The translations under genes and the position numbers were made by a program. A stretch of 42,841 nucleotides of DNA from Streptosporangiaceae bacterium NEAU-GS5 (GTDB lineage: Bacteria > Actinomycetota > Actinomycetes > Streptosporangiales > Streptosporangiaceae): assembly GCA_017592665.1 (NCBI GenBank), contig JAGFNW010000053.1:1-42841 (forward strand), read 5' to 3'. Below the pieces are notes generated by a model. It was given only the letters and a program-made list of their open reading frames with translations. It was not told the DNA's origin and did not search any database. This document shows, piece by piece, positions 7,911-14,315 of the stretch (position 1 is its first letter; each line of letters starts with the position of its first letter).

Positions 7911-8285
7911 TGTTTCCGCACGTCAAGTGGTATGCCGCATGATCATTTAGGGTGCCGGTTGTCGGTCCAGGGGAGCGAAACCTTGATCGTTTTTGTGGCC
8001 CGAAATGCCGGTTATTTCCGATTCACTCCTATCATTTCCGGGCCCGGTGACGATTTTGTGCTGACCCCCCTGGGCCGCGCGCGGTGTCCATGGGACCGGT
8101 TTGATCGCTGGTCGTCGCATCTGGTCTACGTGATGGCCGAGTACGTCGATCGCTACAACGGTGTCATTGCCGGCGTGAAGTCGCGGCGCGGCAGGCACTT
8201 GCGGCGCGGTGGTGCGTGGCGAGTTGAGTCTGGGCCGGCGCGTATCGTGGCTGCTCCTCGGTCGCGGCCTGGCGTTTGCCCGAAC

Positions 8286-8302
8286 GGGAGCAGACTGGTC
8301 CC
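8286..8302. repeat. Imperfect copy of a 17-base palindrome
   Basis: GGGAGCAGACTGGTCCC differs from the perfect palindrome at 8376-8392 at two positions, which breaks its right half slightly. The 90-base spacing is 8.5 helical turns. It could be the second site of a regulator operator; no regulator can be assigned. Confidence 0.4.
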
Positions 8303-8375
8303 GACCCGCCCTGAGACCACTACCCGGGAGATCATGGGTGACCTCTACCAATCGGGGTTGCGGTCTCGATCGCCA

Positions 8376-8392
8376 GGGAGCAGTCTGCTCCC
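8376..8392. promoter_or_regulatory. Perfect 17-base palindrome, candidate operator
   Basis: GGGAGCAGTCTGCTCCC is an 8-bp perfect inverted repeat about a single central base, the geometry of a dimeric HTH operator. As RNA the centre would be too tight for a hairpin, so a DNA-binding role is more likely than a terminator. No gene start lies close by, so the target promoter is unknown. Confidence 0.4.
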
Positions 8393-9061
8393 GGTTCCAT
8401 GGTCAAAACGACCAACACAATAGAATGCCAGGCCGGTGACCTGGGCTTCTCCAACGGCCGATACAGACATCGAACGAGCGACCTCTACCGTGTCAGGGTA
8501 ATCCCGATCATGCCGTGACCAGCAGATTCTCCAGGCGGCCCAGGTCAGGGGCGGTTGTTGACGCTGGTTGAGGCTCGTTGAGAGCGGTTCGCGGACATCG
8601 GTCGCTCCCGCCGGGGGGCCGGAAAATCGGGAGCAACCGGGAGCACGGGCGCTGGTGCCGACGCGAGACTGCGCCAGAGCCTTCCGACTTGTGCGGCATG
8701 ATGAAGACCATTGAGCTGGGCATGTTCTGGCTGGAATCACTGGCCGCCCATCTGTGGTCGGTGGTGCGGTTCGACGGCCAGGCCTTCGTAGGTTCGAACC
8801 CCTGGTGGGGTCCTGCACAGATGGACAACGCCACGACCTGCGATTTCCCGGTTAAACCCTCGTGATCACAGACGATGTCCAGCTCGGTTGAGTCAGCTGA
8901 TTAAGAGTCAGCTGCTCTCGTTATGGAGCGGCGCTCTTGCTATCACGCTATGCCGATTCATCCGCAACTTCAACGGTTCCGTTGCCGCGTTATACCGGCA
9001 CGTGACGGCTCGTGCCGTTGCCTCCGAGCCCCAACCGAGCCCCGGCCGGCCGGGAGACCGA

Positions 9062-9331
9062 CTACGGAACGTCATGGATAGACGTTGCCCACTTCCACGA
9101 GCCACCAACGATGCTCTGGTGGACGTCTTGCTTGCGAGTCCGGAAGGGCGGGAGCGCCTGTTGACAGGCATCGAGCCAAGCGAACAACTCCCGCACCGCG
9201 TCTGCGGACTCATCGCCTTCGACCTTGACCTCGACGTCCACAGGCGCACCCCACGTTTCGCAACTCCGGTCAGCGGCTGACGGTACCGAGGGGGTGCTGA
9301 AATACGGCAGACCGTTCAGCTTGAGCCACAT
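9062..9331 (-). CDS. Small hypothetical protein with EACC1-like segment
   Basis: The middle of this 89-residue reading (VDVEVKVEGDESADAVRELF, then AWLDA) resembles the opening strand and helix of effector-associated constant component 1 (EACC1), a small domain often beside caspase or CHAT conflict genes. The C-terminus (WKWATSIHDVP) does not follow the family. The first 30 residues overlap the end of the PP2C reading at 9270 and are probably not coding. If real, it may be a remnant linking this region to the effector island beginning 1.5 kb away. The assignment rests on a short resemblance. Confidence 0.28.
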   Translation of the reverse strand: MWLKLNGLPYFSTPSVPSAADRSCETWGAPVDVEVKVEGDESADAVRELFAWLDACQQALPPFRTRKQDVHQSIVGGSWKWATSIHDVP

Positions 9332-9743
9332 GATCGACGCGGGTGTCTGTGTGGACCCGGGTGCCGGTCACTGTGCGCAGGAGCACAGCTATGTCAGCCA
9401 GGACGAGGTGGTCGACCTGGTTCTCGGCGATGCGGAGGATGCCTACGGCGGCTGCGGGCGTTCCGAGATGGGATAGGTCGCAGGAGCCGGAGTGGAGGTT
9501 GGCTACGGTCTGGATCGCCGAATGAAGCGCCTCGTCGGGAGTGGTGGCCGGATCGGGGAGCCCGACCATGATCCGCAGGCCCAGCTGGCGAACGTACCAG
9601 GGGGTTCCGTGGCGACAACCACTCACATCGCCCGCGGGGGCGCTCAGCCCGTCGAGAACAACCAATGCGTTCGGGGCGATCGCGGCCCAGTCTTCGTTGG
9701 GCCGGCTAGGGCTGCCGGTCTGTGTTGCCAATACCGCTCTCAT
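9270..9743 (-). CDS. PP2C-like protein phosphatase, C-terminally truncated
   Basis: The 157-residue product starts MRAVLATQTGSPSRPNEDWA and continues with VVLDG and SGCRHG. These are the first metal-binding motifs of the small actinomycete PP2C family (R-P-N-E-D then V-L-D-G), which removes phosphate from Ser/Thr. A later VLADIAVLL strand corresponds to the family's core. Relatives are usually about 240-270 residues; here the frame stops after HVAQAERSA, losing the last metal-binding Asp-Gly region. The ATG overlaps the stop of the upstream gene (ATGA, 9740-9743), so the two are coupled. It is probably an inactive remnant. Confidence 0.65.
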   Translation of the reverse strand: MRAVLATQTGSPSRPNEDWAAIAPNALVVLDGLSAPAGDVSGCRHGTPWYVRQLGLRIMVGLPDPATTPDEALHSAIQTVANLHSGSCDLSHLGTPAAAVGILRIAENQVDHLVLADIAVLLRTVTGTRVHTDTRVDHVAQAERSAVFQHPLGTVSR

Positions 9744-10075
9744 GGGGCGGTGTAGAAGTGGGTGACGGGGTGGGCGGAGGCGATCTGGCGTGTTATCGGG
9801 TCGAAAGTGCAGCGGATGACGGAGAAGCGCTGCTGCCTCACCTGCTGGTAGACCTCCGATAGGTGCTCGCGCAGGTAGTGCACGACGCCCGTGGCGCCTA
9901 CGGCGTGGATTCCGGCCATGGAAACGAAGCTGCCACGGCCGCTGGGGCAGGGAAGGCGGCCTAAGTAGGCTCCCCTCTCTGTCAAGGGATTCCGCGGGGC
10001 CTCGGATGTCGATCGAAAGGCATCGGGGTAGTGGCGGTCGGCCTCTGCTCCGGTTGCCCGATGGTGCGCGTCCAC
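9740..10075 (-). CDS. Small conserved partner of actinomycete PP2C cassettes
   Basis: The C-terminal 60 residues (FVSMAGIHAVGATGVVHYL, then REHLSEVYQQVRQQRFS) match the small protein that commonly precedes this PP2C type in actinomycetes. That protein has a G-I-H-A-x-G-x-x-G-V-x-x-Y-L core and an R-R-F-S strand. Its function is unknown to me. The first 50 residues, from a GTG, have no conserved look, and an ATG at residue 53 (9919) may be closer to the real start, though neither has a clear ribosome site. It overlaps the phosphatase start by four bases. Confidence 0.5.
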   Translation of the reverse strand: MDAHHRATGAEADRHYPDAFRSTSEAPRNPLTERGAYLGRLPCPSGRGSFVSMAGIHAVGATGVVHYLREHLSEVYQQVRQQRFSVIRCTFDPITRQIASAHPVTHFYTAP

Positions 10076-10090
10076 CAGAACCCATCAAGG

Positions 10091-10148
10091 CGCCCTGCGG
10101 GCGTCGCTGCGGTCGCTTGCGCGACCCCTGTACGGGGCCCCTGCGGGC
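10091..10148. repeat. Cluster of four small GC hairpins
   Basis: Successive short palindromes lie almost end to end: CGCCCTGCGGGCG (10091-10103), GGTCGCTTGCGCGACC (10111-10126), CCCCTGTACGGGG (10125-10137) and GCCCCTGCGGGC (10137-10148). Such REP-like hairpin trains occur between actinomycete genes. They may block transcription reading through from the island, or be dispersed elements. No neighbouring gene ends close enough to call a terminator with confidence. Confidence 0.5.
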
Positions 10149-10269
10149 AGTCGCGCAGGCAAGGCAAGCTGTCCGGAGCGAGGCCTGGCGTGGGTCTAGG
10201 TCCGTAGGGTACCGACCTCGTCAATGAGACCGGCATCGTCTGCTGGTAGCCATCGGGGTCGGTGCCGTG

Positions 10270-10361
10270 TCAGCCGCGGGCCAGGATGTGCTCGTGCTGG
10301 TCGAGGATTTTGATGGTGGCCGAGCGTTTGTGCGGTCCATGCCGATGACCACGTGGTTCAT
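10270..10361 (-). pseudogene. IS110-family transposase N-terminal stub
   Basis: From the ATG at 10361 the sequence reads MNHVVIGMD and, after restoring one lost base, PHKRSATIKILDQHEHILARG. This is the start of the RuvC-like DEDD domain of an IS110-family recombinase, including its first catalytic Asp. It stops after about 30 codons. The sequence to its right looks like the non-coding leader that in intact IS110 elements carries the bridge RNA. The body of the gene is gone. Confidence 0.65.
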
Positions 10362-10887
10362 GGTGTGCTCCCCGCTGCCGCAGATCGCCTGATCGGCCAA
10401 GCAGGGCACCGCCACTTCGAGCAGAGCAGGCCCTCTTGAACCACTCCCCGCCACAATGCCCCGGCCGGAACACACGCCAGATCCGAGCTGAGCCACACCG
10501 AACGGCGGACAGCCGAAAGAGAGCATACCGCCGGGCACCTCGACCGAGCCCGGCCGGGCATCGGTCATGAGGCAACTAAACAAGTAGCCAATGAGCGGAT
10601 GTCGACAACAGTCTGCTTAGGGAAGTTCCAAGGCCCGGTCATCGCCACAAAAGTGTATTCACCGCCCGCAATAGGCCGAAACCGCGCTAAGCGGTACGTC
10701 GACATGGCTTACCGCTTGACCGTTGCACATCCCGGCACACACTGACAGAAACAGGCACTCAACCGATCAATATGATCTTCTCTAAACACTCACTGAATCC
10801 ACCACTACAAAACCAGTCCGAAATTACTGGACACCGGGTAGGCAAGCACGATATAGAGGACCTGTCCCAGGTCGGATGGGAGTTGCA
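10362..10887. other. Non-coding stretch: IS110 leader remnant, then upstream region of the CHAT trio
   Basis: The left 220 bases probably belong to the leader of the IS110 stub. From about 10,590 the DNA becomes more AT-rich and contains an inverted repeat (AAGCGGTA at 10689-10696, TACCGCTT at 10710-10717) followed by TTGACC, a plausible -35 region. It leads into the membrane-CHAT-membrane operon at 10,888. No gene is seen here. Confidence 0.4.
10689..10717. promoter_or_regulatory. Inverted repeat upstream of the CHAT trio, candidate operator
   Basis: AAGCGGTA and TACCGCTT form a perfect 8-bp inverted repeat separated by 13 bases (centre-to-centre about two helical turns). It lies 170 bases before the first gene and overlaps a TTGAC sequence. 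A dimeric repressor or activator site would fit; no regulator can be named. Confidence 0.35.
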
Positions 10888-11787
10888 ATGGCTGATCAAG
10901 AGAAACGGTACTTTGGAAATCCGCGCGAGTTATCGTGGATCGCAACCCGACACCTGCTCGCTGCCATATTCGGCATCGTCTTGGTTCTTATTCTACTGGC
11001 GCTTCCCATAACATCACCAACAGTTTTCCTAGTTGCAACCGGCGGCTTCGCAGGAGCTGCCACCTCATCATTATCGGCATTATTGAGGCGGGCTCCGGAT
11101 GCTCCAGAAGAATCCCCGCGGGCGCTCAGCGCATACCTTCTGGTCGGCGTGCCGATTGTAAGCGGCTTCGCCGCTGGCGCTTTCTCGATCATTTTGATCG
11201 TAGGACTATTCCAACCCCACGGCAGCACCGTCCCGGGCGCCGCAGTCTGTGGGGGGATCTTCGCGCTCCTGCTGGCAGGGTGGGAGCAACGCTTGTACGC
11301 GTCACCGCGGTTCCGCCAAGCCGTAGAGGTCATCGACACGGCCGTGAACGCAGACGCGGCATCGTTGCGCGTCCGCTACAACGGGCGGGTGGCGGCAACC
11401 TTCAAAGCCCCACCCGGCGAACTCGAACTGGTGCGTGGCTCACTCGTCGTTCAATTCTTCGCCGGGGTTGAGGGGAACACACACCTGTACTCCGCACAGA
11501 TTCTGGCGGAAGAAGGAGCCGAGGCCCCGACTGCCATTTTTCTCGTCACCGTCGTGACCGGTTCCGGAATAGACGCCTACCCCCGCAGCCGAGTCGTAGA
11601 GGTGCCGACGGACGGCCCGTCTCAGCCGTTCGAGTTCACCATCATCCGGGACACCTACGCGACCACCGATCGCGACGAGCCCCGTCCCGGCGCCCTGGCG
11701 GGCAGCGCCCTGATTGACGTTGCGCAAGCCGCACATACGCTCCAACTGCTCGAGGTTCCTCTGTCCACGGCGCCCGAGCCACGATGA
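10888..11787 (+). CDS. Four-helix membrane protein with cytoplasmic beta-rich domain, partner of CHAT protease
   Basis: From the ATG at 10888 (MADQEKRYFG; GGGAG five bases before it) the product is about 299 residues. Four hydrophobic helices occupy roughly residues 22-43, 46-66, 82-109 and 114-134. The rest (about 140-299) is soluble with many short Val/Ile/Phe strands (LRVRYNGRVAATF, LVVQFFAGVEG, AIFLVTVVTGSG). The stop overlaps the start of the CHAT gene (ATGA, 11784-11787), so the two are coupled and probably made in fixed ratio. I do not recognise the soluble domain. As an inference, it could sense a membrane event or hold the protease at the membrane. Confidence 0.8.
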   Translation: MADQEKRYFGNPRELSWIATRHLLAAIFGIVLVLILLALPITSPTVFLVATGGFAGAATSSLSALLRRAPDAPEESPRALSAYLLVGVPIVSGFAAGAFSIILIVGLFQPHGSTVPGAAVCGGIFALLLAGWEQRLYASPRFRQAVEVIDTAVNADAASLRVRYNGRVAATFKAPPGELELVRGSLVVQFFAGVEGNTHLYSAQILAEEGAEAPTAIFLVTVVTGSGIDAYPRSRVVEVPTDGPSQPFEFTIIRDTYATTDRDEPRPGALAGSALIDVAQAAHTLQLLEVPLSTAPEPR

Positions 11788-13007
11788 CGCGGCGCTGGGA
11801 GGGGCTCAATTTCGCCATTGAGGTTTCCCCCAACGACGGCGCTTACCACGTGGCCCAAATCTCGGGTCCGTTGGCCGAGCGGCATAAGGCCGAGGACCGG
11901 AGGTTTTGGCGGTGGCGCCCTAGGCCAACCGACGACAGTCGGCTCCAGGGCCAACTGGAAACATTCGCGGGGAAAGCACGCGACGAGCGGAACAGGCCAG
12001 CCGCGATCAACGAATACGCCCTGAGCGCGCAACTCTACTGGGGTCCCGACCCAGTGTCGACGAGTCGCCGCGAACGCCTCTGGGCTGATCTGAGCGTCTG
12101 GCGTGACCACTTACTGAAGGTTTTGAGGCAGCCAGTGGACCGCCAGGTGCTAGCCCAACTAGCGAAACAGGCCCCGTATGTCGAGGTGAAGGCACCGTAT
12201 CGCGACCTTCTCCCGTTCTCCGTCCTCCCGCTGGGGCAGCCTGCCCCAAGCCTGGGGAGGTTGGTGGCCGACGCCCTCACTCTTCCGGCGTTCCTTCTCC
12301 CAGTAACCACCGTTCTCTGGGCATCCGGAACCTCCGCGCCGGTTCCCGACGGTGACCGTAGGCATCGGGCTCGCCTGCTTATCAGAAGCGAAGACACCGA
12401 TTGGTGGGCGAAGGTCCACGATCATCTCGAGGGTGCTGATCATGCGCTGGTATTCGACGGCGGCCCGCGGCGAGGGTTTCTCGACTCGCCCAGTGCAGTG
12501 GCGAAATGTCTGGTGACGCCAGATCCCATACAGACGACATCCGGCGCCGTGGCAACGCCCTCCCTAGTGTATATATACGCGCACGGGGAGACTGGCTCCG
12601 ACTACGGCGAAAGTGTTCGTATTCGATTCAGCCACGGCACATGGAGTATGCGTATGCTCGGCACCGGAAAATTCTTCGTCCGGACCGCGGACGTCCTGCA
12701 ATCCATCAATGCGGCAGGCTTGCTTCCCTCGTCACAGGAAAAGCCGGTCATCGTGTTCGGCGTCTGCGATGCGGGTGAGGCCATTGGCGACACACATTTT
12801 CCTAGCATTCTCGGAGACTTCGGTGCACAGGTGATCGCGCCACGCACAGAGATAACCGAAGGATTCGCTGTCGAGTTCATTAGAGAAATTGATTTCTTTC
12901 TGCGGTCCGGGCTTACGCCAGCCCGTGCCCTGCTAGCCACCCGCTGGCACATGCTAGTGAATCGGAACGATCCCCTCGGCCTGGTGTACGCACTGTTCGG
13001 CCCCTGA
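11784..13007 (+). CDS. CHAT-domain cysteine protease, membrane-linked operon
   Basis: CHAT domains are caspase-fold peptidases (clan CD) used in bacterial immune and death pathways. In this 407-residue protein the catalytic His is in LVYIYAHGE (His267) and the Cys in PVIVFGVCDAGEA (Cys328), each at the end of a hydrophobic strand as the fold requires. The C-terminal helix pair (GLTPARALLATRWHML) is typical of CHAT. Residues 1-180 form an N-terminal region with no recognised domain; residues 161-180 are hydrophobic and may insert in or pack at the membrane. The gene is coupled to the preceding membrane protein by an ATGA overlap and followed after 20 bases by a small membrane protein. The substrate is unknown; the neighbours are candidates. 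Confidence 0.85.
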   Translation: MTRRWEGLNFAIEVSPNDGAYHVAQISGPLAERHKAEDRRFWRWRPRPTDDSRLQGQLETFAGKARDERNRPAAINEYALSAQLYWGPDPVSTSRRERLWADLSVWRDHLLKVLRQPVDRQVLAQLAKQAPYVEVKAPYRDLLPFSVLPLGQPAPSLGRLVADALTLPAFLLPVTTVLWASGTSAPVPDGDRRHRARLLIRSEDTDWWAKVHDHLEGADHALVFDGGPRRGFLDSPSAVAKCLVTPDPIQTTSGAVATPSLVYIYAHGETGSDYGESVRIRFSHGTWSMRMLGTGKFFVRTADVLQSINAAGLLPSSQEKPVIVFGVCDAGEAIGDTHFPSILGDFGAQVIAPRTEITEGFAVEFIREIDFFLRSGLTPARALLATRWHMLVNRNDPLGLVYALFGP

Positions 13008-13027
13008 AATCACAGAAGGAGATAGAC

Positions 13028-13273
13028 GTGCTGGTTATTGCGGGACTCGTCATCATGGGAGTGGGGACCTTACTGGTCTTTGTCGGCGTCGTCTTCTCAT
13101 GGGCGGAGTACAGGGGCGCCAAGACGTTAGGCGCCTCCGACTTCGTCAAGGCGATCGCGGATCTCGTCCGGGCCATCGCAGGGCAGCCGCGCAGCGTCAT
13201 CTGCTTCGCCTTCGGGACCGTCCTCATCTTTCTGGGCGGCATTGTCGCCGGAGTGGGAGGGCTCAGCGCGTAG
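13028..13273 (+). CDS. Small two-helix membrane protein, third gene of the CHAT trio
   Basis: The GTG at 13028 is preceded by a near-perfect AAGGAG site. The 81-residue product has two membrane helices (about residues 2-24 and 57-78) joined by a charged segment (AEYRGAKTLGASDFVKAIADLVRAI). The next CHAT gene in the window (22,552-24,558) is also followed by a small membrane-protein gene, which suggests a recurring protease plus small-membrane-protein arrangement. It may be a pore former, an anchor, an inhibitor or a cleavage substrate; the sequence does not decide. Confidence 0.75.
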   Translation: MLVIAGLVIMGVGTLLVFVGVVFSWAEYRGAKTLGASDFVKAIADLVRAIAGQPRSVICFAFGTVLIFLGGIVAGVGGLSA

Positions 13274-13651
13274 TTGGCTAGCGTGGGTGCGCGCCGGTCC
13301 ACGAGGACTCCGAGGTGCAGTATCGAATCCAAGGCTGGACACCCAGTCACGCCGAGACCTGCATTCTCGCATCGAGAAGGCGCTGGCCAACACCCAGCCC
13401 GCGGTCTGCGCTAGCCGGCAGACGGGGGGTCCGTAGACCCGCCTGGCCGCGACGCGGACGCTATCCGCACCGCTGCCGATCTCGATGAGCGGCACGGCCG
13501 TGTCGTGACCGCGTTGACCGCCGGACGGCTGCATGGTGCTGGTCGCCTCGCGCAGAATGTCGAGAGCCTGTAGTTATCCCCGGGCAACCACGCCATCAGA
13601 CCCTCGCTGGCCAGGCCCGATCCACCCGGCCCGCATAACATCCAGCCCCAG
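13274..13651. other. Stretch after the CHAT trio with no confident gene
   Basis: A + strand frame ending near 13,573 reads AIRTAADLDERHGRVVTALT, which looks protein-like, but it has no start and no family I recognise. It may be the tail of a gene destroyed by the IS5 remnant just downstream. No terminator directly follows the trio. Confidence 0.3.
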
Positions 13652-13692
13652 CTTCTTGTTCTTATGCCGACCCCCAGCATAAGAACAAGAAG
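13652..13692. repeat. Perfect 16-bp inverted repeat with 9-base loop
   Basis: CTTCTTGTTCTTATGC pairs perfectly with GCATAAGAACAAGAAG around CGACCCCCA. The right arm is coding sequence of the IS5-type fragment that follows (HKNKK). The left arm is therefore an inverted copy of transposase sequence, not an ordinary terminator with a U tract. It may mark an inverted-duplication scar. It is AT-rich in a GC-rich setting. Confidence 0.65.
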
Positions 13693-13770
13693 ATCGTGGG
13701 CCGCAACCGCAGCATTATCACCGACATTCTCGGACTGCTGCTGGCGGTACTGGTCACCGCCGCCAGCGTC
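13678..13770 (+). pseudogene. IS5-family transposase internal fragment
   Basis: HKNKKIVGRNRSIITDILGL followed by LLAVLVTAASV is the conserved block around the second catalytic Asp of IS5-family (IS112/IS1373-like) transposases, which usually read KGRKRHIVVDTLGLLL. About 31 codons remain, followed by unrelated sequence. It starts inside the right arm of the 16-bp inverted repeat. Confidence 0.7.
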
Positions 13771-14315
13771 CGGCACCGCCGGCCGGCAGCTCCACCACTG
13801 CCCTGCCGGGTAGCTCTCCCATGGCCACCGCAGCCCGATGGCCGGTCAAGGTCCGCAACGGCCTGGCACCTGCCGGATCAAGATGCATATTGTATTGGCG
13901 GCCGCCCGAGACCGCCCACGCCCGACAGCTAAATGGCTCGCCTCCGGCCCCGCGTCCACGGCGCTGGTATGCCCAATCACGGTTTGGGATCTATCAGGGG
14001 CGCAGCCGCATGTGTGATCACTATTGCGAGGTGGATCGGAAGGATGGCGTCGAGCACGCGCGAGAAGCCGGACGGGCGCCTAGGATGCCAATGATGGCGT
14101 ATGTTGTTGTGCGCGCCAAATGTCTGACGTTTCGCTGCGCGGCAATCTGGGAGGCGCGGGGTTAGCAACCCATCTAGCTATTACTCAACATCCGCCTATC
14201 GTGAAGAGAACCACAGGTGCGGGTCGTGCAATATGGGGGTGCTTGAACCGCAGTGATTGTCAGAGTGAGAGCATAGACGAGTCCTGATCGGCGAGGCGAG
14301 GACGGGGCTGCGCGT
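13771..14315. other. Upstream region of the TPR-CHAT gene
   Basis: No gene is recognised. The open frames are short and Arg/Pro-rich. The last 150 bases are less GC-rich and presumably hold the promoter for the giant gene, but no convincing -35/-10 pair was identified. Confidence 0.35.

Larger units (their letters stand above)
7911..9061. other. 1.15-kb stretch without a recognisable gene
   Basis: Several frames are open on both strands but none shows a domain, good start context or natural composition. A 17-base palindrome occurs at 8376-8392, with an imperfect copy 90 bases upstream at 8286-8302, and a CGGGAGCA direct pair lies near 8628. A GGTTCGAACC sequence near 8790 recalls a tRNA T-arm but does not fold as one. 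The stretch is likely decayed flank of the integrated element. Confidence 0.35.

Noticed and set aside
8770-8815. GGTTCGAACCCC resembling a tRNA T-arm, possibly a tRNA gene or attachment site
   Set aside because: The bases flanking the TTCGAAC loop do not pair as a T stem on either strand, and no anticodon or acceptor stem can be built upstream.
10888-11787. Idea that the membrane partner is a gasdermin
   Set aside because: Gasdermins lack four N-terminal transmembrane helices; here the helices come first and the soluble domain last.
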